This document shows, one piece after another, positions 25,418 through 34,620 of a DNA stretch of 64,000 nt; the stretch's first letter is position 1, and each line of letters opens with the position of its first letter. A program made the position numbers and the translations under genes. Source of the stretch: Gillisella vitis (GTDB lineage: Bacteria; Pseudomonadota; Alphaproteobacteria; Rhizobiales; Rhizobiaceae); NCBI RefSeq assembly GCF_021559775.1, contig NZ_CP056047.1, forward strand, positions 3,658,501 to 3,722,500, given 5' to 3'. The notes beneath the pieces were generated by a model. That model worked only from the letters and a program-made list of their open reading frames with translations, ran no database searches and was not told the origin of the DNA.

Positions 25418-26980
25418 CTATCGTGCCACGGTTGCCGAATCTGGCTTTATTGTGGCATCCCTGGTCGTTAATGAGAGCGCCTCTTCTGCTGGCAGCGCCT
25501 TGCTGAACAAAAAGCCCTGGCCGAAATCGCAGCCGATGCTTTTCAGAAATGCCAACTGATTCTCATCCTCGATACCCTCGGCGGTAGTGGCAATGCCAAG
25601 ACCCTGGCCGAGGCCCAGAATGGCGCGCATGATATCTTCCTGTTTTTTGTCAACATCGTAGCTCATGACAAAACTCCGATCGATCTTGATTTTGTCGAAG
25701 GTGAATTTCGACAATTGCGACAGGCTGGAATAGCCCGTGCCAAAATCGTCCAAGGCAATCCGAATGCCGCTCTGCCGGAGATCCGCCAGGATCTGGGTTG
25801 CCAGTTCGATATCATGCACCAGCGCTGTCTCGGTGATCTCGATCTCCAGCCGGCTGGGTGGAAATCCTGTCTCCATCAGGATCGACATGATCCGCAGGCT
25901 CAACTGGCGGTCGATGAATTGCGTTGGCGAGATGTTGAAGGCTAGCCGTACAGTGTCGGGCCATTGCAGCGCGTCAAGACAAGCCTGGCGAAACAGACTA
26001 TCCGACAGCTCAACAATCAGCCCGGCAGTTTCCGCCAATTCGATGAAATCACTGGGGGGAACATAGTGGTTAGGGCCGGTCTTCCATCGCGCCAACGCCT
26101 CGAATCCACGCAATTCACCGGACTTGAGGTCGATCAAAGGTTGATAATAGGGAACGATCAGGTTGTCACGGATCGCACGCTTCAGCGCCATTTCGGTTTC
26201 GGCCCGCCGCATGACCCGGTCTTCCATGATTCGCTCGAAGCCATAGACGCTGTTCTGCCCGGCTTTCTTGGCGACATACATCGCCACATCGGCGCAGTGC
26301 GTGGCATCCTTGAAGTCGTCGCTGTCTTCCGGAAACAGCGCAAAACCAACACTGGCACCGATTTCGCTGGTCATGCCGCCAATATCGTAAGGATTGCACA
26401 AAAGCCTGGCGATATGCTGGCCCGCATGGCGATAATCCATATTCGCCGAGCGAGGGCTGACCAACAGGAATTCATCGCCGCCCATCCGGTAGACATCGGC
26501 ATTGGGCAGCGCATGCATCAAGCGCTGCGCCACTTCCCGCAAAAGCAGGTCGCCGCCCTGATGGCCCACGAGGTCGTTGACCTTCTTGAACCCGTCGAGA
26601 TCTATCGAATAGATCACCCAATGGCGTCCATCCTGCAAGGTTTCCATCTCCGCCTGCCGATCGGACAGGGCCCGGCGATTGGGAAGGCCCGTCAGGGGAT
26701 CGTGATGGGCCAGCCAGTCCATATTGTCTTCGGCGGTGTTTCTCAAGCGGATCTCGGCCTTCAGCTCGCCAATGCGCCTGGCCGCGAAGATCAGACTAAG
26801 CAGACCGGTAATGCTGATAACATTGAAAAGCTCGTCGAGCTGCCAGGCTTCGTTGCGATGCAGGAAGGCGTCGAGATGTTCATGGAAGTTGAAACGAATG
26901 GCAATCGCCCATATCACAGCCCCGACACTCAGCAATATAGCGGCGTCTTTTATAGGCTTGTTCTGAAATATGGATGCCAT
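25418..26980 (-). CDS. membrane GGDEF-EAL cyclic di-GMP protein
   Basis: 520 residues from ATG 26980; a TTG start at 27043 would add 21. Two transmembrane helices lie near 10-30 and 47-67, a short coiled linker follows, then GGDEF (about 90-250) with intact RMGGDEF, then EAL (about 265-510) with EALARW, NISPTQF, EITETAL, DDFGTGYSSLSQL, KIDRSF and TAEGIED. Both active sites look complete, so it could make and break cyclic di-GMP; such hybrids are usually biased to one activity or allosterically controlled. There is no periplasmic sensor domain, only a short loop. A role in the motile/attached switch is family knowledge, not shown here. Confidence 0.93.
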   Translation of the reverse strand: MASIFQNKPIKDAAILLSVGAVIWAIAIRFNFHEHLDAFLHRNEAWQLDELFNVISITGLLSLIFAARRIGELKAEIRLRNTAEDNMDWLAHHDPLTGLPNRRALSDRQAEMETLQDGRHWVIYSIDLDGFKKVNDLVGHQGGDLLLREVAQRLMHALPNADVYRMGGDEFLLVSPRSANMDYRHAGQHIARLLCNPYDIGGMTSEIGASVGFALFPEDSDDFKDATHCADVAMYVAKKAGQNSVYGFERIMEDRVMRRAETEMALKRAIRDNLIVPYYQPLIDLKSGELRGFEALARWKTGPNHYVPPSDFIELAETAGLIVELSDSLFRQACLDALQWPDTVRLAFNISPTQFIDRQLSLRIMSILMETGFPPSRLEIEITETALVHDIELATQILADLRQSGIRIALDDFGTGYSSLSQLSKFTFDKIKIDRSFVMSYDVDKKQEDIMRAILGLGQGLGIATTAEGIEDENQLAFLKSIGCDFGQGFLFSKALPAEEALSLTTRDATIKPDSATVAR

Positions 26981-27193
26981 CTTCACGCTGTCGATCTCCC
27001 CAGCCACGGTCAACCCCGTTTGCCAGTCATGACGAAAGCACAATCACTGTGAAATAGCCGTTAAAAATATTCCTTAAATAGGAAATACGCAGATTTGATG
27101 GACATAATTATGATGCCAGATTGGGATCATCGCAGACGGAATGCCCACCCCAGACCGCGCTCATTGGATTTCTGTTTTAGCCGTCAGTCCCGA

Positions 27194-29620
27194 TTACACG
27201 GCAACCTTGAGCTTTGACCTCTGTTCGGCGTCCTCTGTGTCATCTATCGGCACCCATTGCAGACCGCCATTGTATCGCCAGGCCATGCGGCCCTCGTCAT
27301 CAAGAGAAAAGAGGTGTAACCAGCCATTGTCGAACAGGGCCCGCACCCCGTCATGGCGGCCCAGTACCTCACTGATTGCCTCGACGGGCGCCTCAAGGCA
27401 GACCGATAGGCGCAGCGGTTCGTGCATATAGTTCTGCCCGTCATGGACCGATTGCCAGGGAAGACCGGCCCGCAAAAGCCCGCCATTGCCTTCCACCACG
27501 CCGATGCCACCCGTCACATTGTGCAGAAGCTTGTTGCCACCACCGAAAGCCTCAGGTGCCACGGTCGAGCCGTAATATTGCAGGCTGATCCAGCTCGCAA
27601 CGATGACCGGGGCGGTCAGGATCAGTTCCAGCGTGCCAAAGCTTTTGTCCTGTTTCCAGTCATAATCATGCAGGAAGGCTTGTCCTTCGAGGTTTTTAGT
27701 GGCGGTGCGTGATCTGGGAGCGGCGATAAAGGCCTTGCAGCCAGCCAGTGCCCATTCGGGCCGGGTCTCTGACCAGTCGCGGCTGCGTTTTGAGAGGGAG
27801 GCCTCATCTGCCGCGCGCGGCAGGCGAAGCGCGCGCTCGCCCCTTGCAAGCCTGCCTGCATCGGCAAGCCAGGTTCTGGCCTGTGCGATATCGGCCTCAT
27901 GGGTTTGGCAGGGATGATAATCCGCATAGAGCGTCATCCGGTCGGTGGTCGTATCATGCAGGGCCGCCAGAAACAGTGTATCCTGCGGGATCTCGATACC
28001 GATCTCGGTCAGTCCGGCCCGGACCTCAGGGTCATTCAGCAAGGCCGCCAGTAGGCGGGCATTGACCTCGCCTGAATAACCGCCGCAGGCACCGCAATGC
28101 AGGCCGCTAGCATGAGGATTGTTGACAGTATTGGCGCCATGCCCCGCTAAAAGCACCAGCCGCGCAAAGCCCGTGGTCAGCGACATGGCGCGTAGCACCG
28201 CCCCGGCTGCCTTGACCCGGCTCGCCAGATCGAGCGCCGGATCGAGTTGTGGTGCGGGGTCATTCGGGGCTGAAGCGTGGGGGAGGCCGAGTGCATCACT
28301 CAGCAGCTTGCCGACATAGATCGGCCCCGTCGCCTCGACGAAAGCGAAGGAAGAGACAGCCGCCAGCTTGAACCGGCCCCAGGCCCGCTTTGCCCGGGCC
28401 TTGACCCGCTGCGGCTCGGCATCCTCGGCCCTGTAAGGCCCGCCAGCGCGGGATTTGAGTGCAGGATTGAGCAGAACTGGAAACCGCGATTCCGCGACAT
28501 CGGAGGCGAAACGGCGATGCGACGCGGCCAGACCGAAAAAGCCTGCAAAGCCGAGCGTCTGGATCTGTGGATTGAGGCTCTCAAGCGCACGGCGAAACAC
28601 TTCGGAGCGCACATCGATGCAGAAGGCGGCCTGAACCAGAGGCCGGGTCTCGTGGATCTGCGGGGCGTTTCCTGCTAGAATCCGTGCCAGTTCTCGTTGT
28701 GCCGCACGTTCGGCTGCGTCCTGAAGGATGGCGTCGATCATCAGGTCGGGGGTCGCCACGACCGGTGCCGCATGGGCAACCCGCACATGCGCCCAGGCTT
28801 CGCCGATTTGGTCGCCATAGCGCAGAAACAGCGCCTCTTCCCAGATCAGCCGGATTGCCAGAAGGTCGGTGATCGTTTGGTCGGATCCACCGGCCAGTTC
28901 CGCCTGCCAGAGCTTGTAGCGTGCATATTGCCCCCAGCCACCCAATGACATCAGCATCTGGTGAAAATAGGTCTCCAGCGCCTCGACAGGCAAGTCGAGG
29001 CGAGTGCAGACACGGGCGATAACCGCCATTGCTGTTTCAGGTGCCTCCGAGACATGCCTTGCAAAACCGCGCAGACCGGCGATTTCCGGCGTCAGGTCAT
29101 GGGTTGCCACGGCCCGCCAGGCACCGTAGGCGCTCTTGCCGCGGGGCGCGGCCCAAAGCGCCTGACCCTCATCGAAATAGCCCGCCATCCAGGCACCAAG
29201 CCGCTCGGTTAGCAGACCCGGCCAATCCACCCCGGAGGCCCGCGCCGCCAGATCCGCCACCGAGGCCAGTGCCTGTGGTCTTGGCGGGTTGAGAGCGGCG
29301 GCGGCCTTCAGTGCGGCAAGATCGGTTGGCCGCAGATCGGCAGGCGCGCAGGCCAAGGCCGCGAGCAGATCCGCATCGGAAATCTCACCCGTGTCAATTT
29401 TCTGCTGGTACCAGTGGCGCGGCATGGTGATGGCGATGCCCGCCACCCGCACCAGCCGGGCGCCCGCCTTCGCAAGGGTTTCACCAGCCTGCCCCAGAAA
29501 AGGATTGACGGCGACACTCGACATCAGCGGCCAGACGGGAGGAATGGCCCGTGCGGCACGGTCCGCCGCCGTCTCGAAGATCATCGGATCGGCTTTGATT
29601 GGGATAGGGCTATGCAACAT
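27194..29620 (-). CDS. dabA: DabA-type subunit of DAB inorganic carbon pump (DUF2309/UPF0753)
   Basis: 808 residues from ATG 29620, where GGAG precedes the start and the gene lies 19 bases after the dabB stop; an upstream frame is rejected. The beta-carbonic-anhydrase-like zinc site is complete: Cys334 and Asp336 in FCIDVRSE, His494 in GHGANTV and Cys509 in LHCGAC. The Cys-x-Asp pair and the 15-residue His-Cys spacing match those reported for Halothiobacillus DabA. With DabB it forms a membrane complex thought to hydrate CO2 one-way, driven by cation flow, so that bicarbonate builds up in the cytoplasm. It helps growth at low CO2. No RuBisCO is in view, so in this host the bicarbonate probably feeds carboxylases. 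Confidence 0.93.
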   Translation of the reverse strand: MLHSPIPIKADPMIFETAADRAARAIPPVWPLMSSVAVNPFLGQAGETLAKAGARLVRVAGIAITMPRHWYQQKIDTGEISDADLLAALACAPADLRPTDLAALKAAAALNPPRPQALASVADLAARASGVDWPGLLTERLGAWMAGYFDEGQALWAAPRGKSAYGAWRAVATHDLTPEIAGLRGFARHVSEAPETAMAVIARVCTRLDLPVEALETYFHQMLMSLGGWGQYARYKLWQAELAGGSDQTITDLLAIRLIWEEALFLRYGDQIGEAWAHVRVAHAAPVVATPDLMIDAILQDAAERAAQRELARILAGNAPQIHETRPLVQAAFCIDVRSEVFRRALESLNPQIQTLGFAGFFGLAASHRRFASDVAESRFPVLLNPALKSRAGGPYRAEDAEPQRVKARAKRAWGRFKLAAVSSFAFVEATGPIYVGKLLSDALGLPHASAPNDPAPQLDPALDLASRVKAAGAVLRAMSLTTGFARLVLLAGHGANTVNNPHASGLHCGACGGYSGEVNARLLAALLNDPEVRAGLTEIGIEIPQDTLFLAALHDTTTDRMTLYADYHPCQTHEADIAQARTWLADAGRLARGERALRLPRAADEASLSKRSRDWSETRPEWALAGCKAFIAAPRSRTATKNLEGQAFLHDYDWKQDKSFGTLELILTAPVIVASWISLQYYGSTVAPEAFGGGNKLLHNVTGGIGVVEGNGGLLRAGLPWQSVHDGQNYMHEPLRLSVCLEAPVEAISEVLGRHDGVRALFDNGWLHLFSLDDEGRMAWRYNGGLQWVPIDDTEDAEQRSKLKVAV

Positions 29621-29639
29621 GATCAAAACTCCGATTTCA

Positions 29640-31220
29640 TCAAGACAGGCTGCGGATCGACCAGCCGCCGACCAGGCGGTCGAAGATGGCATTGACGTAG
29701 AAGCCGTTGGAAAGATGGACGCGCAGGCCCGCCGCTGCCGGATGATAGGCCCAGAGCGGGAACATCGCCTGCACGACGGCGACCAGTCCGAAACTGACGA
29801 CGGCCAGCACGATCAGCGCCCATTCCAGCGGTTCCGGTGCAGGCGTGGGGGGCAAGACCCCCGATGTCATCAGGGTGGCAGCCATTTGCAGGGCGAAATA
29901 GCCGACCGAAGTGGTGATGGCATAGACCGCCGTGCGCAGGGTCAATGCCTTGGGGGCAGCATCGGCAAAGCCTTGGGCGAGCATATAGGCGACACCGAAA
30001 ATCAGGATGGCTCCAAGCGCAATGGCTTGTGGCGATTTATGCGTCAGCCCGAAACACAGGCCCACGACACAGTAGATGGCAAGGGCCGACAGAAAGGCTC
30101 GCCCGACCGCGCCCGCATTGGGTATGGCCACCGGGCCGGGCCTGGGTATCGCGGCGACCCGTTCTACCGCACCACCGGAGGCGAGGAAGGAATGGGCTTT
30201 GTAGAGTGAATGCGCCACGATATGTAGCAGGGCCAGCGCAAACAGCCCCAGGCCGCATTCGAAGATCATGAAGCCCATTTGCGCAACGGTAGACCAGGCC
30301 AGTGAGGTTTTGACCGCTGGTTGGGTCAGCATCACCAGACTGCCGAACAGGGCCGTGAAGCCGCCCAGTATGACCAGCGCAGCCAGCACGCCGGCGGCAA
30401 GCAGCATGACATCGGCAAAACGGATCAGCAGAAAGCCACCGGCGTTGATCACCCCCGCATGCAAAAGTGCGGAAACAGGGGTTGGTGTTTCCATCACCTC
30501 GGTCAGCCAGCCATGCGTGGGAAACTGCGCGGATTTAAGCGCCGCTGCCAGCGCCAGCAGGCTTGCTGCGGCAACAATAAGGCCTCCGCTCTGTCCTGCG
30601 TCATATCCGGCACGGGCAGCATTGAGGATTTCGCTGATATCGGCGGTTCCATACGCCATTGCCAGCAAAACGGCCGCACCGGCCAGCGCTGCATCGCCGA
30701 GGCGGGCGGTGATGAATTTCTTGCGTGCGGCGCGCTGTGCCGCCACCCGCCCTGGATAAAACAGCAGCAATTTATGCAGAAACAGGCTGGTGGCGATCCA
30801 GGCGACCACCAATTGTAGCAGGTTGCCCGCCGTGACCAGCAACAGCACCGAGGCAAGTGTGGCGCAGAGCCAGCCGGTAAACGGCCCCTGCCGGTCCTCG
30901 CCATCCAGATAGGTGGCGGCATAGCGTGTGACCACCCAGCCGATGAATGTCACCAGAACCAGCATGGTAGCGCTGACGGCATCCAGCCGAACCGATAGAC
31001 CCACCGTGGCAAACCCGATCAACGGGCTGCTGCCGGGGCCTAGCAGGATCAGCGCGATGACTGAGGCCAGCGCAATTGCAAGTGCCAGCAGCGCTGCGGC
31101 CTGCGCAAGCCGAGGGCTATGTCTGGGCCTTTGCTGTTTTTGGGCAAAGCTGATGACGGCGCTTGCAAGCAGGGCAAGGGGCGCCAGCAAGGGCAGGAAC
31201 TGGATGGACACGGGTGGCAT
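29640..31220 (-). CDS. dabB: DabB-type subunit: proton-channel-like NuoL/MrpA family membrane protein
   Basis: 526 residues, almost all hydrophobic, with about 13-14 membrane helices. It belongs to the complex I/Mrp antiporter proton-translocating family: the conserved discontinuous-helix regions appear as [16 protein letters not shown] and [44 protein letters not shown], with lysines and histidines along the channel. It is shorter than NuoL (about 610) and stands beside a DUF2309 gene, the arrangement that defines dabB rather than a respiratory subunit. It should couple cation flow to DabA. It is the first gene of the operon, and the LysR gene is divergent 100 bases away. Confidence 0.92.
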   Translation of the reverse strand: MPPVSIQFLPLLAPLALLASAVISFAQKQQRPRHSPRLAQAAALLALAIALASVIALILLGPGSSPLIGFATVGLSVRLDAVSATMLVLVTFIGWVVTRYAATYLDGEDRQGPFTGWLCATLASVLLLVTAGNLLQLVVAWIATSLFLHKLLLFYPGRVAAQRAARKKFITARLGDAALAGAAVLLAMAYGTADISEILNAARAGYDAGQSGGLIVAAASLLALAAALKSAQFPTHGWLTEVMETPTPVSALLHAGVINAGGFLLIRFADVMLLAAGVLAALVILGGFTALFGSLVMLTQPAVKTSLAWSTVAQMGFMIFECGLGLFALALLHIVAHSLYKAHSFLASGGAVERVAAIPRPGPVAIPNAGAVGRAFLSALAIYCVVGLCFGLTHKSPQAIALGAILIFGVAYMLAQGFADAAPKALTLRTAVYAITTSVGYFALQMAATLMTSGVLPPTPAPEPLEWALIVLAVVSFGLVAVVQAMFPLWAYHPAAAGLRVHLSNGFYVNAIFDRLVGGWSIRSLS

Positions 31221-31295
31221 TCCCTTCAGGCAAGATCGCTTCGGAGACCACTCTTATCCAAGCCCTGAGCCCAAGAAAAATTCATTGTTTTGTCA

Positions 31296-31322
31296 ATATC
31301 GTTCGTTTTAAAAGAACGATAT
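31296..31322. promoter_or_regulatory. palindrome at the LysR start, probable operator
   Basis: ATATCGTTC (31296-31304) is exactly repeated in inverse as GAACGATAT (31314-31322), nine-base arms around GTTTTAAAA. The right arm covers the first two bases of the LysR start codon. LysR-type regulators bind T-N11-A palindromes in the gap between their own gene and the divergent target, so autoregulation plus dab control is likely. Confidence 0.7.
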
Positions 31323-32205
31323 GAGAGATCTGAATTTTAATCATCTCCGCTATTTCTGGGCGGTCGCGCATGAAGGCAGCCTGACACGGGCCGCTCAACA
31401 CATGAACCTGTCGCAATCGGCGCTCTCGGTTCAGATCCAGAAGCTCGAACATCAGATGGGTCATGCGCTGTTTGAGCGCGTCGGCAAGAAGCTCGTGCTG
31501 ACAGAGGCCGGACAGATCGCGCTGGATTATGCCGATACGGTGTTCAAGGCCGGTGACGAATTGATGAGCACGCTCAGTGGCCGCCCGACCGCCAGCCGTC
31601 AAGTGCTGCGGGTCGGGGCGCTGACAACGCTGTCGCGCAACTTTCAGCTGGAATTCCTGCGCCCGCTGGTCGGTCGCTCCGACGTGGAACTGATCGTGCG
31701 CTCCGGCAATATGCGCGATCTCCTGGCGCAACTCGAAGCCCATGCCGTCGATGTGGTGCTGGCAAACAGCGCCGCCCCGCGTGATGCACGCTCACTGCTG
31801 CGCAATCATCTGCTGAACGAGCAGCCGGTCAGCCTGGTTGGACGCCCCCGGCCTGATGGGCAGAGTTTTAAATTTCCCGACGACCTGCGCACCGAGCCGT
31901 TGCTACTGCCCAGCCTCGACAGCGATATCCGCGTGGCCTTTGACCGGATTCTCGAAATGGCCGGAATACGACCCATCATTCTCGCCGAGGTCGATGATAT
32001 GGCGATGCTTCGCCTTCTGGCACGTGAGCGCGAAGGGCTCACGCTGGTGCCGCCGATCGTCGTGCGCGACGAACTGGAGGCGGGAGTGCTCATCGAACAC
32101 TGCCGCATTCCAGAAGTCATCGAAAGCTTTTATGCAATCATTCAGAAACGACGCTTTCCCAATACGATGCTGGCCGAACTGCTGGCCAGCGGTAGGGTGT
32201 TATGA
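31321..32205 (+). CDS. LysR family regulator divergent from dabBA (NhaR-like)
   Basis: 294 residues. The N-terminal winged helix is FNHLRYFWAVAHEGSLTRAAQHMNLSQSALSVQIQKLEHQMG, followed by a linker helix and the two-lobe effector domain (about 95-294). The HLRYFWAVA start and overall sequence look closest to NhaR-type LysR proteins, which respond to ions or pH in E. coli. The gene is divergent from dabB, and a strong palindrome overlaps its start. A signal tied to bicarbonate, CO2 or cation state is a reasonable guess. The ATG at 31321 has no good ribosome site because the palindrome occupies it, so translation may be weak or leaderless. Confidence 0.93.
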   Translation: MRDLNFNHLRYFWAVAHEGSLTRAAQHMNLSQSALSVQIQKLEHQMGHALFERVGKKLVLTEAGQIALDYADTVFKAGDELMSTLSGRPTASRQVLRVGALTTLSRNFQLEFLRPLVGRSDVELIVRSGNMRDLLAQLEAHAVDVVLANSAAPRDARSLLRNHLLNEQPVSLVGRPRPDGQSFKFPDDLRTEPLLLPSLDSDIRVAFDRILEMAGIRPIILAEVDDMAMLRLLAREREGLTLVPPIVVRDELEAGVLIEHCRIPEVIESFYAIIQKRRFPNTMLAELLASGRVL

Positions 32206-32244
32206 TCGCGGTCTGCACCGGCTATCGCCGCCTTGGAGCCTTTG

Positions 32245-33360
32245 TCAGAGGTCGATACCGCCAATAAGTTCCAGGATAGCCGGCTTGTTGACGATGTTCG
32301 CGCCGATTTTGCCCTTCACCAGGCAGAGTGACTGGCATCCGCTATGCCCTTGTCCTGGTTGATAGACAAATTCTGGTCGCTCAAGCATCGCTGTCAGCAC
32401 AATGTCGAGATTGATTGCCGGCGCGGTTATATGCGCAACAGCAGGATAACGCTGCCCGGTATCGCTGCTTGTCCAGATACGATCGTATTCCACCTGCGCA
32501 TCGACATTCATCTGCACCCCGTCCTCGCGTAAATAGGTCAGGAAGGTCGAGCGCTGGTTGGGTTCCATGACATCCCAGAATGAAATCGCGCATTTGTCTG
32601 ATGCCCCGAACGTCAGTCCCAGCCACGTCCAGTGAGATTGATTGATCTGTTCAGCCTTTTTCGCCTGCTCTTGCGGGTCGGCGGCTTCCGACTTGGCCCA
32701 TTGCCGATCAAACCACACCGATTTCGCATCGACTGGAAACACGTCGCCATCAATGGTCATCGATCCCTTGGCCTGCATGTTGGGGAAGGCAAACTCATAG
32801 GAATCAGAGCCGAGAAAGCGGAGAAGGCCGGTTGTGCCGTTATAGAGTTCCTCTCGCTGCGGCGTCAGCACCACGTCGACGGAGTTCTGTCCCGATCCGA
32901 GCTTGAGCTGGAACTGTGACCGGTCCCCCTTCAGCGTGCCGAGGCTTGAATAGACATGGCATTCCGTCGTTGCAGCGCCGACTTTATCCGATGCCGGTTC
33001 TGAAGCGACTTGCGGTCGCCAGATGCCGTCAGATCCGTTCATCAGCAGGAACTCGGTCATGCTGCCCTGCGGGGTGACGCTTTGATGCCATTCGAAACCG
33101 ACACTCTTGCCCCGACTTTCGAAGGCCGCATTGACATACCAGGATTCCAGAACGGTCGAGGGATGAGAAGCCAGGTCCTTGACCGTATCGACAAACAGCG
33201 GCGTGCCCGATGTGGAGCGGGCCGTGCCGGTGGCGATGGATGCACCCAAGCCAGAGGTCGCTGTGAGACTGAAGGCCCCAAGCGCCAAGCCCCCGCCAAG
33301 CACCGCCCGTCTGCGGGCCTTTTGCGACAGAAGGGGGAAATCTTTGTTCAAATCGCTCAT
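32245..33360 (-). CDS. Tat-exported AttH/CrtC-like lipocalin-fold protein
   Basis: 371 residues from ATG 33360. The N-terminus has twin arginines before a hydrophobic run (QKARRRAVLGGGLALGAFSL), suggesting Tat export. The body resembles the AttH/hydroxyneurosporene-synthase-like double-lipocalin proteins: SWYVNAAFES near the start, KGSMTIDGDVFPVDAKSVWFDRQWAK (the conserved G..YWFDHQWG-type motif), HWTWLGLTF and AISFWDVMEP. CrtC adds water to carotenoids and AttH has no settled role. No carotenoid genes are nearby. Substrate unknown; the fold assignment is moderate. A broken paralogous fragment and a TetR gene lie upstream, so the locus looks like a small regulated unit. Confidence 0.75.
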   Translation of the reverse strand: MSDLNKDFPLLSQKARRRAVLGGGLALGAFSLTATSGLGASIATGTARSTSGTPLFVDTVKDLASHPSTVLESWYVNAAFESRGKSVGFEWHQSVTPQGSMTEFLLMNGSDGIWRPQVASEPASDKVGAATTECHVYSSLGTLKGDRSQFQLKLGSGQNSVDVVLTPQREELYNGTTGLLRFLGSDSYEFAFPNMQAKGSMTIDGDVFPVDAKSVWFDRQWAKSEAADPQEQAKKAEQINQSHWTWLGLTFGASDKCAISFWDVMEPNQRSTFLTYLREDGVQMNVDAQVEYDRIWTSSDTGQRYPAVAHITAPAINLDIVLTAMLERPEFVYQPGQGHSGCQSLCLVKGKIGANIVNKPAILELIGGIDL

Positions 33361-33444
33361 TTTGCTATCTTTCAATTTTTCAAGTCGAGGATGCTTCAGC
33401 ATGTCAGAGACTTGGTAATAGTTGTGCTTGTGGAGGAATACCCC

Positions 33445-33720
33445 CTAAGGGCGTGCGCGGGCTGCGGTGTTCCCAACGGGATCAGCCACGCCAGTTCCCA
33501 TCATTTCAATGTGTGTGAAGCCGGTCACGGTTTCTCCGTCGAAGGTGCCGGATATCGTCGCCACGCCCTCGTATTTCGGTTCCGTGGGCGAGACGATTTC
33601 CTGCTCTACCGTCACAGCTGTGAGGCACCTCCCCACCGGATCGACCGTCTGCTTGCCGTTTGTGAGTGCGGAGGCAAACAGGTGTTGACATTGTTCATCG
33701 TTTACAATTTCGCTATGGAC
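33445..33720 (-). pseudogene. C-terminal fragment of a second AttH/CrtC-like gene
   Basis: The frame is open from a stop at 33721-33723 down to 33445 and encodes about 91 residues. The portion YEGVATISGTFDGETVTGFTHIEMMG matches the closing strands of the AttH/CrtC family (pattern Y-x-G-x-x-x-x-G-T-x-x-G-x-x-V-x-G-x-x-x-x-E-x-x-G). The N-terminal 250 residues are missing and there is no credible ATG; only a GTG at 33636 could start a 63-residue product. It is therefore best read as the remnant of a tandem paralogue of the gene just downstream. Deletion rather than frameshift seems likely because the sequence at the 5' edge is replaced by the palindrome. Confidence 0.6.
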
Positions 33721-33731
33721 CTATAGCGAAA
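33708..33731. promoter_or_regulatory. palindrome upstream of tetR-like gene, probable operator
   Basis: TTTCGCTAT (33708-33716) is an exact inverse match of ATAGCGAAA (33723-33731) with a six-base centre. It lies 79 bases before the TetR start and directly at the 5' edge of the AttH fragment. Its size and symmetry fit a TetR-family dimer site. Confidence 0.65.
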
Positions 33732-33810
33732 CTCATAAACCCAATTGCCTCCGCTATCAAGAGCGCGTATCGCGGCGATGGGTGTCGATATCGACAGGGA
33801 AGCTTTTAAG

Positions 33811-34464
33811 ATGAGTATTGTGTTGAACTCTGACGATTCAAATTCGCCGCAGCAGGGCCGGCCGCGCGATAAGAACCTTGATGATGCGCTTATTCGCGTC
33901 ACGCTTGAGCTTCTCAGCCAGACGGGTCTTGAGGGTGTGACCATGGCCAAGGTCGGACGGCTGTCCGGTATTCCCGCGACCAGCATTTACAGACGCTATC
34001 CAGATGCAAAGAGCCTGATCATTGCGGCGATTGAGGATGATCTCGCAAAGCTGCAATTGCACTTGGAAGACCACGGTTCTCTGCGTGCCGACCTGCTGGC
34101 GTTTTTGAAAACGCTTGCCGAAGCGCTTAATCCAGAGCGGGCGCGTATGCTCGCGGGCCTGCTATTGCCCATGCACCATGATCCGGAATTAGCAGTTCTG
34201 CTTTCCAGGAAACTCGAAGCAATCCGCAACGAAGGATGGCGTGGTGTCATTGATCGGGCTGTGCAAAGGGGAGCATTGCGGGCGCAGGCCCTGGATGCGG
34301 TGCCGCTCGACGATGTGGCGCAAACGATGATTTTCTATCAAGCGGTGGTGAAGCGCATGCCGGCTGACGAAGCTTTCCTCAACCGACTGCTGGATACGGT
34401 TTTGATGCCTGCGCTACAGCGCCTGGGGAGTGGCGAGCCAGAAGCAAACGTCGGCAATGCCTGA
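33811..34464 (+). CDS. TetR family transcriptional regulator
   Basis: 217 residues from ATG 33811, where AGGGAA stands nine bases upstream; an earlier frame start at 33745 is not supported. The N-terminal helix-turn-helix is clear: DDALIRVTLELLSQTGLEGVTMAKVGRLSGIPATSIYRRYPDAKSLIIAAI. The C-terminal helices form the ligand/dimer domain (about 80-210) in a TetR_C-type arrangement. TetR proteins usually repress a divergent gene and their own. Here the divergent side is the AttH-like fragment and gene, and a 24-base palindrome lies between. A role as local repressor is inferred; the ligand is unknown. Confidence 0.92.
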   Translation: MSIVLNSDDSNSPQQGRPRDKNLDDALIRVTLELLSQTGLEGVTMAKVGRLSGIPATSIYRRYPDAKSLIIAAIEDDLAKLQLHLEDHGSLRADLLAFLKTLAEALNPERARMLAGLLLPMHHDPELAVLLSRKLEAIRNEGWRGVIDRAVQRGALRAQALDAVPLDDVAQTMIFYQAVVKRMPADEAFLNRLLDTVLMPALQRLGSGEPEANVGNA

Positions 34465-34490
34465 AATTGCTGCTCACGAAAGCCGGTCTG

Positions 34491-34522
34491 CCAGCCGTAC
34501 ATCCTTTTGCACGGCTGGTTCC
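34491..34522 (+). terminator. hairpin after the TetR gene
   Basis: CCAGCCGT (34491-34498) pairs with ACGGCTGG (34511-34518) across a 12-base loop, followed by a short TTCC. It is weak but well placed between the convergent TetR and guaA genes. Confidence 0.5.
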
Positions 34523-34620
34523 GTCTTCGCCTGCATCATGAATGCGAGGCCTGACGGGACGGGCCGCATAAATCCAGCGGCATCATGCGGCGGCCTATAT
34601 GCGCGCCTGATCGGCAAAAA

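Noticed and set aside
25964-27052. Plus-strand frame of 362 codons inside the GGDEF-EAL gene
   Set aside because: Antisense shadow with no domain pattern.
31221-31320. Treating dabB as a respiratory complex I or Mrp subunit
   Set aside because: It is a lone NuoL-like gene directly coupled to a DUF2309 gene with an intact zinc site, which fits a DAB pair rather than a nuo or mrp operon.
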